DNA of 64,000 nucleotides. Origin: Saturnia japonica (Eukaryota; Arthropoda; Insecta; Lepidoptera; Saturniidae). The DNA lies in NCBI GenBank assembly GCA_033032175.1, contig CM065334.1:3593705-3657704 (forward strand), read 5' to 3'. Numbering within the stretch: position 1 is the first letter of the stretch; every line of letters begins with the position of its first letter. The notes beneath the pieces are model-generated. The model was given only the letters and a program-made list of their open reading frames with translations. It made no database searches and had not been told where the DNA came from. Below, one piece after another: positions 22,890-33,991 of this stretch. The position numbers were made by a program, and so were the translations under genes.

Positions 22890-24694
22890 CCTAAATTGAC
22901 GTGGTGAGCATTTTTCTGATACTTTCTTGAAAGCAGCGACAATAGGCTTGTGGTCAGTCCAGATCGTGAATGGCTTCAGCTCTACCATGAAGCGAAATTG
23001 TTTCACGGCCTCATATACTGCCAATAGTTCCCTATCGAAAGGGCTGTACTTGCGTTGAGCTGGAGTTAGCTTCTTAGAAAAAAAGGTAAGGGTTGACATA
23101 GGCCATTCAAACTTTGTTGTAAGACGGCGCCGATCGCTACATCGGATGCATCTGTTACAAGCATCAGATTTGCTTGCGGGTTGGGATGAGCTAGAAGAGT
23201 AGCATCAACAAGGCTTTGCTTACATTGATTGTATGCACCCATGAGCTCATTGTTCCAAATTATGGGTGTTTTCGGCTTAACATCAGAACCAGATAGTAAG
23301 TGATGCAGTGGAGCTTGGACTTTTGCAGCATTTGGTAAGTACCTTCTATAAAAGTTAATCATACCAAGGAATCTTCTTAAATCTTTCAGGTTTTTCGGCT
23401 GTGTGAAGCTCTGGATGGCGCTGACCTTATCGGGCATTGGGCGAGTTCCTTCTGCGGTGACCACGTAACCGAGGAACTCGATCTCTGAAACTCCAAACAC
23501 ACTTTTTGCAGTATTCAAAACGGCACCATGTTCTTGCAGGCGTTCAAGAACTTGCCGGAGGTGGATTTCATGGATATTGTGGTCACGTGACGCAATTAAA
23601 ATATCATCTATATATGGGAATGCAAAATCCAGGTCCCGAAGAATCTCATCCATAAATCTTTGGAAGGATTGTGCGGCATTCCTCAATCCAAACCCCATAA
23701 AAGGAAATTCGAACAATCCGAAAGGTGTGGTGATGGCCGTTTTGGGAATATCAGACGGGTTGACTGATATTAAATTATACGCTCGCTCAAGATCAATTTT
23801 ACTAAATACGGTACAGCCATGTAAGTTATGCGAGAAATCAGCAATATGGCGGACCGGATATCGGTCAGGTATTGTCCTAGCATTGATGCCTCTATAATCA
23901 CCGCACGGTCGATCTGTACCATCTTTTTTAGGTACCATTTGGAGTGGCGCTGCCCAAGGACTATCAGATCTACGTGCAATACCTGCTCTTACCATATCCT
24001 CGAACTCGTGCTTGGCTCTGCGGAGTCGATCCGGTGCTAACCTGCGTGGACGGCTGTACACAGGCGGTCCAGGCGTGGTGCGTATGTAGTGCAGCGTCTT
24101 ATGTTTGACTTCTCGTACTGTAGGTTCACCACGGGGTCTCGTAACTTCCGGAAATTGAGTGAGCAGACTGTGGTAGCGAGATGTTCCTGAAACTGTTTTA
24201 ATTTGACATACAGATAAAATATCGGGCTTAGCAACGATGCCCATGACCTTCAACGATGTGACGTTATCAATGAGTTTTTGTTTACGCACGTCAACAAGAA
24301 TATTATAGAACGATAGAAAGTCTATGCCGATTATGGGCTTGGTTACGTCTGCTATCACAAAACGCCATACAAATTCACGACGCAAACCAAAATTTAAATT
24401 TAAATTAATAACACCAAAGGTCTGTATTATCGATCCATTGGCCGCATATAATCTGTAACTACTATTCACTAAATGAGTTTTATCACGAATATACTTACAC
24501 AGGTAAACACACACATCGGACCCAGTATCAATTAAAAAATGCATTTTACTATTTTTATCCATTACAAATATGCGGCGTGTGGAAGTATGACAGTCACTTT
24601 CAGCCGCCATTAATGACTGTCGTGCCTGTTTTCCTGATAGGTACACGGTGCACGGCACTTGGTAGCCTTCTCTCTGAATTTTCGGTGGTACCAA
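22890..24694 (-). pseudogene. pol: CsRn1-like pol (protease, RT, partial RNase H)
   Basis: It overlaps the end of gag in another frame. Protease block [10 protein letters not shown] at about 24530, then reverse transcriptase with [20 protein letters not shown], the [10 protein letters not shown] block and the catalytic [13 protein letters not shown] at about 23600, then RNase H start ([14 protein letters not shown]). A frameshift near 23085 at a run of seven A (plus strand) moves the RNase H into a second frame ([20 protein letters not shown]). Homology stops after KCSPRQFR near 22900; the remaining residues come from the G-rich junction. No integrase. Confidence 0.87.
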
Positions 24695-25416
24695 CAGAAA
24701 TCGTCTTGATTTTTATTCTGAGGGTAGCGAGTTTTTCGATGTGAGCTCAGACTACGCCCACGTGATCTCCGCCGCGAGCGTGGCAGTGTAGAAAGCGCGG
24801 CAACCTGGCGCGTCAACTCTGCAATGGACTGCCGTAACTCGCTGATTTCAGCGTTGGATGTAGGCGTGGATACTTGCTGCACCTGTGGTTGGCCGATGAC
24901 GTCATTCACCGTGTCGGCGAGAGTCGCTAGTTCATCTAGGGTGCTCTTGGATTGCGATGCGATGATGACTTGCATATGTGTCGGTAACCGGCTTGACCAT
25001 ATGGAACGCACGAAGTCATCTGGCACGTTTGGACCGGCCAAACTTTGTAAGTGTCGCAAGAATTGCGACGGCTTACGATCGCCGATGTCCTCGTGTGTTA
25101 ACAGCTGGCGTACTCTTTGTTCTTGCGACGATGATAGCCTGGTCACCAATTCGCTTTTCAATTTTTCATATCTTCCACTAGACGGTGGGTTCTTAATAAT
25201 ATCCTTAACTTCCATAGCGTATTTATATTCTAAATTGGCCAGCACGTGGTTATATTTCGTAGCGTCAACTGTAATATTGGCAAGTGCAAATTGCCCTTCC
25301 AATTGTGCAAACCATAGTGTCGGTTCATCGGGCCAGAACGGAGGTACTTTTACACTGACACTGTTAACGGTCTCCGCTGATTTTTCCATTGCCTCGTGTT
25401 CTTGTGATCGCGACAT
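24610..25416 (-). CDS. gag: CsRn1-like gag
   Basis: ATG at 25416, 268 residues, stop at 24610, no internal break. The N-terminal half has the motif [20 protein letters not shown] that marks gag of many Ty3 elements; the C-terminal end has [18 protein letters not shown], the C-H-C-C zinc knuckle variant typical of the CsRn1 clade (established for that clade). It sits 58 nt after the primer site. Confidence 0.88.
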   Translation of the reverse strand: MSRSQEHEAMEKSAETVNSVSVKVPPFWPDEPTLWFAQLEGQFALANITVDATKYNHVLANLEYKYAMEVKDIIKNPPSSGRYEKLKSELVTRLSSSQEQRVRQLLTHEDIGDRKPSQFLRHLQSLAGPNVPDDFVRSIWSSRLPTHMQVIIASQSKSTLDELATLADTVNDVIGQPQVQQVSTPTSNAEISELRQSIAELTRQVAALSTLPRSRRRSRGRSLSSHRKTRYPQNKNQDDFCWYHRKFREKATKCRAPCTYQENRHDSH

Positions 25417-25473
25417 TGTTACGGCACAGTACCAAAAAAAAAAAAAAATGGCGGACAATCGCCTCGTGTCCGA

Positions 25474-25490
25474 TCACGTCGGTGTCACCA
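25474..25490 (-). other. Primer binding site (tRNA-Trp type)
   Basis: In reverse TGGTGACACCGACGTGA, next to the LTR end. It differs by one base from the canonical tRNA-Trp complement used by CsRn1-clade elements and by the mini-element at 54347. Confidence 0.8.
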
Positions 25491-25493
25491 ATA

Positions 25494-25764
25494 TGTGGGG
25501 TATTAAATAACACAAACCACATATAATGTAATTACACTTATTATATTTCTAACCAGTTTACAAAACTCCGCATATAATGTAATCATAATTATTGCACTAC
25601 CAAATCGCTACGATTACTTAAATCTGTACTGTGCGGAGCGCATGCGCGCGGCCTTCCGGCGTCGGAGTTGGCAGACCACTGCCATACAGGTAAAAACCGA
25701 ACGTTGACGAAGCGCGACGCGGGTCGCAGCCGACCGGTTCCGAGCGGCCGCGAGTCCCGCTACA
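25494..25764 (-). repeat. CsRn1-like 5' LTR
   Basis: 271 bp, in reverse TGTAGCGGGACTCG to ATACCCCACA. GC-rich in its first 130 bp, AT-rich after. Only its last bases reappear at the opposite end of the element (22851). Confidence 0.85.
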
Positions 25765-27490
25765 GCCTCAAAAATGCCCCCAGTACATTTCAAAGGTTAA
25801 TGGATCACATCTTAAGAGGAATTGAAAATGTTTTCACATATTTAGATGACGTCATCGTGATTTCTACGTCACTACAAGAGCACGTTGAGAAATTAAAACA
25901 AGTATTTGAAAGATTTAAAACCCACAATTTAAAAATTAAACTAGTAAAGTCTCGATTTTTACAAAAACAAGTTGAGTTTCTAGGACACGAACTAACGGAC
26001 CAAGGACTAAAACCGAATAAGGACAAAATTAAAGCCGTACTTAACTATCCCTTACCGTGTACTCACAAAGACGTAAAATCCTTTTTAGGCCTAATCGGAT
26101 ACTATAGAAAATTTATATAAAAGACTTTGCAAAACTGACTAAACCTTTGACACTTTGTCTTAAAAAGAATCGTAAAGTAGTACATTCACCGGAATTTTTA
26201 GACGCTTTTAATAAATGTAAAGAAATATTAACAAATTCCCCGATATTACAGTACCCCGACTTTGATAAGCCTTTTGTTCTGACAACTGACGCCTCAGACG
26301 TTGCTCTCGGTGCAGTTCTTTCTCAAGGAGACATCGGTTCAGATAAACCTGTAGCTTACGCTTCTAGGACTTTGTCGGATACCGAAAGCCGATACTCTAC
26401 GATTGAGAAAGAGCTATTGGCAATTGTATGGGCTATAAAATACTTTCGACCCTATTTGTATGGACAGAAATTCACTATTTACACCGACCACAGACCTTTA
26501 ACATGGCTTATGTCATTAAAAGATTCGAACTCGAAATTAACGCGTTGGAGACTTAGGCTCGCGGAATATGATTATAAGATAATTTATAAAAAAAGGCAAA
26601 CAAAATACCAACGCTGACGCCCTTTCAAGAGCAAAAATTTTTCATAATAGTATAGATTCTTTAGCTGTTAACCTTGACGATAATGAAGATGACGAGATGA
26701 TAAATAGGATATTTGACAATACACGTACGGCAACGAATACTGACAACAGACCTGAAACGGACAAGATCTCGTGCAGTGATATGGACATAGCCAGTGAAAT
26801 TGTATCAGGACTAATCCTCTCACCCCAACGAGATGAGGTATCAGAAAACGTCACTATAGATGACCCCGAGCTATTAACTTCCACAAACCACACACAAGCA
26901 GATAATGAGAATAAAGGTATACCAATCGTAAATGATGCCATAGATAGACAACTAAAACAATTTCACATAAGGTCTAGCCCCGGCACAAAATACAGAGTAG
27001 ATGATAGGTCAACAAATACAAGAACAGTCATAAAAGATGTATTTATTCCTATTAATAACACAGAATCAGAAATAGTTCAGTTCTTAAAGGAACACACTAT
27101 TGCTGATCGTACTTTTCACTGCTACTTTTACGATGAAAATCTGTATCTCGCTTTCTCTCGAGTATATACAACTATTTTTAACGAAAGAGGTCCAAAATTA
27201 TTCAGATGTACATCGCGTATTACAGTTATCGAAAATAAAGTAGAGCAACAGGAATTAATTAAGAAGTATCATGAAGGTAAGACTATGCATCGCGGCATTC
27301 AGGAAACATACAAGCAAATACATAGAAATTACCACTGGCCTAATATGGCTGCTTACAATACAACGATTTATTAACCAATGTGATACCTGTCTTAAAAGTA
27401 AATACGAGAGAAATCCATTAAAACCCCCGTTAGCTCTTACTGAAACACCTACAAAGCCTATGCAACACATGTTTATGGATCTATATTCCA
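25765..27490 (+). pseudogene. pol: Errantivirus pol copy A, rest of RT, RNase H, start of integrase
   Basis: It resumes after the duplicated GCCT. The RT catalytic block FTYLDDVIVIST is present at about 25832, so this copy keeps the YxDD motif lost in copy B. RNase H residues follow (FVLTTDASDVALGAVLSQGD, TIEKELLAIVWAIKYF, IYTDHRPLTWLM). Frameshifts near 26117 (extra TA), 26592 (A run) and 27347 (extra G) break it. The integrase zinc-binding region (HRGIQETYKQIHRNYHW; CDTC) is followed by the junction to gag at 27490. Confidence 0.88.
27487..27490 (+). other. Tandem-duplication junction, TCCA microhomology
   Basis: TCCA here is shared by the gag donor point (20753-20756) and the integrase point (31329-31332). 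Left of it the sequence follows integrase, right of it gag. Frame is kept, creating a continuous reading frame 27271-28389 from integrase N-terminus into gag. Confidence 0.85.
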
Positions 27491-28389
27491 GACTAGCTGG
27501 AGCTGCAACTGACGCAATTGCATATGAGGACTCCTTGACCTCGTGGGCTGCTATTAAAGATACTTTAAAAAAACGATTAGAGGAACCTATAAATGAAATT
27601 CAAGTAATGCAAGAACTGACTCGAACGTTTCGTTTTAAAAATGAGGACGCGGAAACATTTGGTAGGAGACTTCGGGCGTTGCTCGATACTTTAAACTCAG
27701 TAGGTAAACACACTGATAAAACTTATTATGAAGAGATGGTGATAGAACAATATACGAACCATTTAGACTTCCATGTATCTTTAGGCGTTAGAATAATAAA
27801 ACCGGAGACACTTGAGTCGGCCATAGTAATAGCACGGCAAGAAGAAGCCAAAATAAATTATAAAAAACAAAATCAGTTTTATTCGCATGCAAAGTCAAAG
27901 ATAAATCAGCCTAATATTGGACCACAACTATACCAACCAACTCCGACACATTTTAATACAAACCCGCATAATTTTGGACCACAGCTATATCAACCAATTC
28001 CAACACATTTTAATACACAACCACAATATAACACACCAGGAAAACAAGTATCACCCGGCAATAGTCAGCCGAATTCTAGACCTAGTGGTTCAGGAAACTT
28101 TAGGACTTCTGGAAACTTTAGACGCCAACAACAGAATATACCACATCAACAGGTAAACTTTCCAAAAGACACATCTGACGTCACTATGAGGTCAGTGAAT
28201 AAGCCGGAAAAGCCGCAGTATGCACAACAACTGTTTTATTCGTCTAGCGAGCAACCCTACTACACGCAAGGTGAGTATTATGAAAACAATAGCACAGAGG
28301 AACACGAAGTGTCACTCCCAGCCTTGGTGGACGAAGAAACGTACCAGGAGGATTTTACCCAGGACGTCGAAGACGACCAACAGACTTAG
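27491..28389 (+). pseudogene. gag: Errantivirus gag, copy B (5'-truncated)
   Basis: It lacks the LTR, leader and first about 50 codons of copy A and begins inside the helical domain at RLAGAATDAIAYEDSL. Otherwise nearly identical, except for an extra 60 nt in the Q/N/P-rich tail that duplicates GPQLYQP-PTHFNT, giving 20 more residues. Ends at the same TAG. Confidence 0.87.
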
Positions 28390-28398
28390 CTAAAACAA

Positions 28399-31300
28399 TC
28401 AACGTAAACCATTACGGTAAGGACCATCTGCCCTATATAATTTTAAATGAATTTGGAGGCAAATTTTTGTTGGATACAGGTGCCTCTCGGTGCATGATCT
28501 CACCAGCTGTTATAAAAAACACGGAATTTGAAAATTACATTGAACATGAACCATTTCAGGTAAGGAGCGCTCATGCAGTCACTCAACACGACCTTGTAGC
28601 GTCACTTCCCCTTCCGGTGGAATTTAACATTAATAAAACACACACATTTTTATTATTCGATTTCGATCCTAAATATAGGGGCTTAATAGGTATGGATTTA
28701 CTAAAAGAGCTTAACTGCACAATTAATTTAAGCGACAGATTATTACATACACCAAATGCAAATATACCAATTTACTTAAACTACCCAGTTAGAAACATTA
28801 GAATAGAACCAAAGTGTGAAAAGGTTATTGTGGTTAAAACTAGTTAGTTTGCTGATGGACAGTATTTATGTGATGATCACTATTGGTCTGAGGGGTTAAG
28901 ATCTCCAGCAGCAATAGTGGACGTGATGAATGGGGCATTTAAGACAACTGTTATAAATTTTACTGATGAAAAGAAAATAATTTTAAATAAATATCTGAAT
29001 AAGCTTAAACCATTTTTTGAAAATATGATTAATCAGCATAGCGAAGTAAATTTTTTAAGGACAGATTTAGATTTAGATAAGGAACTTTGTGAAAATTTAA
29101 AAAATATTCATAATGATCACATGAATGAAGAAGAAAGGCGAGAAATAATGAGGATTTGTTATCAATACAGAGAGATATTTTTTTCTGATAATATTCCATT
29201 GTCATTTACACATTCTGTAAAGCATAAATTAAGACTTAATGATGAAACACCAATTTTTGTAAGAAGTTATAGGCAACCACCCTAACAACGCAAAGAAATT
29301 CAAAATCAAGTAGAAAATCTGTTAAAGCTGGGAATTATTAGGGAAAGTATTTCACCTTGGGCGTGCCCAGTGCATATAGTACCAAAGAAACCTGATACAT
29401 CTGGTAACGTAACGTGGAGACTTGTTATTGACTTCAGAAGATTAAATGACAGGATTATTGAGGACAAATACCCTTTACCGAATATCCATGACATACTTGA
29501 CAGACTAGGAAGGGCACAATACTTTACGACCCTTGACTTAGCTAGTGGTTACCACCAACTAGAGATGCACCCTAACGATATCGAAAAAACGGCGTTTACA
29601 ACGGAACGCGGCCATTACGAATTTTTGAGAATGCCATTTGGCCTCAAAAATGCCCCCAGTACATTTCAAAGGTTAATGGATCACATCTTAAGAGGAATTG
29701 AAAATGTTTCAACTTCAACTACAAGAGCACGTTGAGAAATTAAAACAAGTATTTGAAAGATTTAAAACCCACAATTTAAAAATTAAACTAGAAAAGTCTC
29801 GATTTTTACAAAAACAAGTTGAGTTTCTAGGACACGAACTAACGGACCAAGGACTAAAACCGAATAAGGACAAAATTAAAGCCGTACTTAACTATCCCTT
29901 ACCGTGTACTCACAAAGACGTAATATCCTTTTTAGGCCTAATCGGATACTATAGAAAATTTATAAAAGACTTTGCAAAACTGACTAAACCTTTGACACTT
30001 TGTCTTAAAAAGAATCGTAAAGTAGTACATTCACCGGAATTTTTAGACGCTTTTAATAAATGTAAAGAAATATTAACAAATTCCCCGATATTACAGTACC
30101 CCGACTTTGATAAGCCTTTTGTTCTGACAACTGACGCCTCAGACGTTGCTCTCGGTGCAGTTCTTTTTCAAGGAGACATCGGTTCAGATAAACCTGTAGC
30201 TTACGCTTCTAGGACTTTGTCGGATACCGAAAGCCGATACTCTACGATTGAGAAAGAGCTATTGGCAATTGTATGGGCTATAAAATACTTTTGACCCTAT
30301 TTGTATGGACAGAAATTCACTATTTACACCGACCACAGACCTTTAACATGGCTTATGTCATTAAAAGATCCGAACTCGAAATTAACGCGTTGGAGACTTA
30401 GGCTCGCGGAATATGATTATAAGATAATTTATAAAAAAGGCAAACAAAATACCAACGCTGACGCCCTTTCAAGAGCAAAAATTTTTCATAATAGTATAGA
30501 TTCTTTAGCTGTTAACCTTGACGATAATGAAGATGACGAGGTGATAAATAGGATATTTGACAATACACGTACGGCAACGAATACTGACAACAGACCTGAA
30601 ACGGACAAGATCTCGTGCAGTGATATGGACATAGACAGTGAAATTGTATCAGGACTAATCCTCCCACCCCAACGAGATGAGGTATCAGAAAACGTCACTA
30701 TAGATGACCCCGAGCTATTAACTTCCACAAACCACACACAAGCAGATAATGAGAATAAAGGTATACCAATCGTAAATGATGCCATAGATAGACAACTAAA
30801 ACAATTTCACATAAGGTCTAGCCCCGGCACAAAATACAGAGTAGATGATAGGTCAACAAATACAAGAACAGTCATAAAAGATGTATTTATTCCTATTAAT
30901 AACACAGAATCAGAAATAGTTCAGTTCTTAAAGGAACACACTATTGCTGATCGTACTTTTCACTGCTACTTTTACGATGAAAATCTGTATCTCGCTTTCT
31001 CTCGAGTATATACAACTATTTTTAACGAAAGAGGTCCAAAATTATTCAGATGTACATCGCGTATTACAGTTATCGAAAATAAAGTAGAGCAACAGGAATT
31101 AATTAAGAAGTATCATGAAGGTAAGACTATGCATCGCGGCATTCAGGAAACATACAAGCAAATACATAGAAATTACCACTGGCCTAATATGCTGCTTACA
31201 ATACAACGATTTATTAACCAATGTGATACCTGTCTTAAAAGTAAATACGAGAGAAATCCATTAAACCCCCGTTAGCTCTTACTGAAACACCTACAAAGCC

Positions 31301-32159
31301 TATGCAACACATGTTTATGGATCTATATTCCACAGGTGGTGCCACATTTTTGACCATTATAGATAATTTTTCTAAATACGTTCAAGTAATACCTTTAAAT
31401 GCCTCTAGTAGTATTCATGTAGCAGATACATTAATTCAAGCTTTCTCTACACTAGGATTACCTACAAAAATTACGACAGATTCTGATAGCAAATTTGATA
31501 ATGATGTCATAAAAGACATATGCGCATTACATGACATCAACATACATTTTATAACGCCCTACAACCCAAATTCTAACTCTCCTATAGAACGATTCCATTC
31601 CACTATAGGTGAAATTATACGAATACAAAGGATAACCAATAAAGAAGACCCTATACAAACCATCATGAAATATTCCGTTATAGCATACAATAATACAATA
31701 CATACTACAACAGGATATACACCACACGAGCTATTATTTGGCCATACAGCGTCTAGAAATCCTTTAGAACTTATTTATCCTAAAGAATTTTATCAAGATT
31801 ATGTTATAAGACATCGTAGGAACGCTGAGGCTGTACAAGAATGTGTTGCCGCACATATGTCCAAAAATAAGGAGCAGATTATAGCCAAGCGAAACCAGGA
31901 AGCACAGGACATAATGTTTAAAATAGGTGAAGTTGTTTATAAACAGGTGGCGAAAACGGCGCGCAGCGATAAAACGAAGCCAGTATTTAAAGGTCCGTAT
32001 AAGATAATTCATTTACACCCCAATAGTGTTGCTGAAATAATAGGAAATCATCCAAATTCCAAATCTATTAGAGTGCATTTTAAACTACTACGTAGGCCTC
32101 ATCTTGTTCCAGGATCATCATCGCAGGAGCCCTCGTGCTCAACGCAACCGCAGACATAA
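28399..32159 (+). pseudogene. pol: Errantivirus pol, copy B
   Basis: Protease (LLDTGAS near 28470), reverse transcriptase, RNase H and integrase in order. Breaks: TAG at 28845-28847 within a small local insertion, TAA at 29283-29285, a net loss of about 29 nt at 29706-29717 that removes the YLDD catalytic block and shifts the frame, TGA at 30292-30294, and a frameshift near 31265 between the zinc-binding and catalytic parts of integrase. The integrase core (31302-32159) is open: FLTIIDNFSKYVQVI, then TTDSDSKFDND and SPIERFHSTIGE carry the D, D, E residues. The C-terminal end overlaps the env frame. Confidence 0.9.
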
Positions 32160-33787
32160 TAATTCAACCCATTGATAAAAATAACGGCATCCTTTTGCTC
32201 AAACAAGGAGAAATTCTCAAAATGATAGATTACTTTAACCTTGCTTGCATTTACAACATCACTGATTTATATACAACTTCGGTAAGACTTATGGATTTAT
32301 ACGCAAATACTAAGGTCGTCGAAAGTAGCACCGCTTCCGTAGAACTACATAAAACTTACAAAGAGCAAATTGAATTGTCACTATCAAAAATTAGTAGGAA
32401 AATAATGACTATCATACCGAAAACTAGAATTAGGCGTGGTATAATTAATGGCTTAGGATCTATAGTTAAGGCAATTACCGGGAATTTAGACTACGAGGAC
32501 GCAATAGAGTTTGAGAAACAAATCTCTGATATTAGAAATAAAGTAGATAACACACAAAGCGCACAAAGACAAAGCCTCGTGTTAGCACGTAGTTCAATTA
32601 ACGAGTTTAGTCGTCATTTAGATAAAATTAACAAGAATCAAAAGAATTTAGAACAATTTTTGCAAAACATTACTCGTAGTACAAATTCGATAATCAATAA
32701 GTTACATTTCTTAGAGTTATACGTACAGATAAATTTTAGTTTACAGTTAGTTTTAGATCGATTAATGATTTTGGAAGACGCAATGACATTCTCTCAATTA
32801 GGAATAATGCATCCTTCTATTATCAACCCGCAAAGTCTCCTAGAAGAAATTAGAAATTTACAGAAATTATACTCTTTTGCACCAGTAGCCAAAATAGACA
32901 TAGGTAACATACATTTGATCCAAAAGTCAATTAAGGTTAGAGCTTACAGTACAGAACACACTTTAACATTTATATTAGAAATACCCGCTATTGATAAAAA
33001 CATATATGATCTTATACACCTCTATTCCATTCCCGACCAAAATAATTTAACCATTGTTCCGAAATCCAAATACCTGATACTTGGAAACGATGAGTATACC
33101 TACCTAGACGAGGAATGCTCGCTGATATCCGACAATTTACATATCTGTAAAACGCTGGAGATGAGAAGATTTCAAGATGCGGAAGACTGCGTCACATCGC
33201 TTATACATCATAGGAAAGCGAATTGTACCCAGGTCAAAATGAATATTAACATAGGAAAAATACAAAAGATCAACGAAAACAGCTAGCTGCTTATACTTCA
33301 GGATGAAGAAATCCTGCGAAGTAACTGCAAATCTAAAAACGAATATAGAAAAATCTCCGGCACATTTCTACTCACACTACCTGAGGGATGCGAGGTCACC
33401 GTTATGAATAGGACACTCCAAGCTCACACACGTACTATTATCACCAATGAAATTATTCCGCTGCTCAAAGAACCAGTTATACCCGAGGAAGCTGTGAAGT
33501 ATAGACTGAACATCGAAGATATTCAATTAGACAGTATCCATGAATTACTCAACAAAGCTGACAACTTGTATCTCAGAGAAACCCCTAGTTGGCATATTAT
33601 GATGGCGGTCCCTAGTTGGACAACACTGTTACTGTACATCATACTGGTCAGCGTTGATGCATGGAAAGTATATACGTGGAAACAGGCGAAGAAAATGCAG
33701 ATGAAAATTAAAGGTAGTGAGGACACTACCGGAAGCTGCTCCAGGATACGCTTCCCTTTTAAGGAGGGAGGAGTTACCACGTCATAA
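32096..33787 (+). pseudogene. env: Errantivirus env (fusion-type), one in-frame stop
   Basis: Envelope glycoprotein of the errantivirus. The frame is open from 32096 with no ATG before it, consistent with the known use of a spliced leader; a CAG at 32124-32126 is a possible acceptor. A hydrophobic start (IIIAGALVL), N-glycosylation sequons, a furin-like site RIRR at 32426-32437 followed by a Gly-rich hydrophobic stretch (GIINGLGSIVKAITG), long helical regions, and a membrane segment near 33610-33665 (TLLLYIILVSV) with a short basic tail. The frame is interrupted by a single TAG at 33284-33286 and is otherwise open to the TAA-type end at 33787 inside the LTR start. Similar in organisation to the baculovirus F-like env of this group. 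Confidence 0.87.
33761..33771 (+). other. Polypurine tract
   Basis: AAGGAGGGAGG immediately before the 3' LTR. Confidence 0.8.
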
Positions 33788-33991
33788 GCCTTGGGACCGG
33801 CGGATACAGACCGTGGGATCGCTGACCATGCAGATTGCGATCGTGGGAAACGACGGCGTGACTCCAACTTGATTATTACTTTAATTAATTTTAAGTTAGT
33901 CTTGTTTAAGAACCATAAGTGTAAACAACTATTATAATTCTTTTACAATAAATATTTTTTTTAATTTAAACTCGTACCGCCTATCATAACT
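33772..33991 (+). repeat. Errantivirus 3' LTR
   Basis: 220 bp, same ends as the 5' LTR, 6 substitutions between them. Confidence 0.92.

Larger units (their letters stand above)
22851..25764 (-). mobile_element. CsRn1/Kabuki-type Ty3 element, 3'-deleted, nested in pol copy A
   Basis: Duplicated target GCCT at 22847-22850 and 25765-25768. Minus-strand order: 5' LTR (25494-25764), tRNA-Trp-type primer site, gag, pol up to mid RNase H, then a short G-rich segment (G-rich on the plus strand) and the terminal ACCCCACA. Element ends are TG and CA. The rest of RNase H, the integrase and all but about 8 bp of the 3' LTR are missing, so the element was copied or integrated in deleted form, or was deleted precisely without loss of its 3' terminus. 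Confidence 0.88.
19942..33991 (+). mobile_element. Errantivirus (TED/17.6-type Ty3 element with env), rearranged
   Basis: Layout: 5' LTR, tRNA-Ser-type primer site, gag copy A, pol copy A (split by another element), in-frame junction inside integrase to gag copy B, pol copy B, env, polypurine tract, 3' LTR. Flanking duplication AGAG at 19938-19941 and 33992-33995. LTRs start AGTTAC and end TAACT, as in insect errantiviruses. About 3.8 kb (from inside gag to early integrase) is present twice in head-to-tail order. Every reading frame contains a stop, frameshift, deletion or insertion. The element family is an endogenous retrovirus of insects; assignment rests on LTR ends, primer site and the gag/pol/env order. 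Confidence 0.92.

Noticed and set aside
24824..25510. 228-residue plus-strand reading frame
   Set aside because: It is the antisense shadow of the CsRn1-like gag, which has clear motifs on the minus strand.
22851..25764. Treating the minus-strand gag-pol as a second full LTR element
   Set aside because: Only one LTR is present; the other end has about 8 bp of LTR and integrase is missing.
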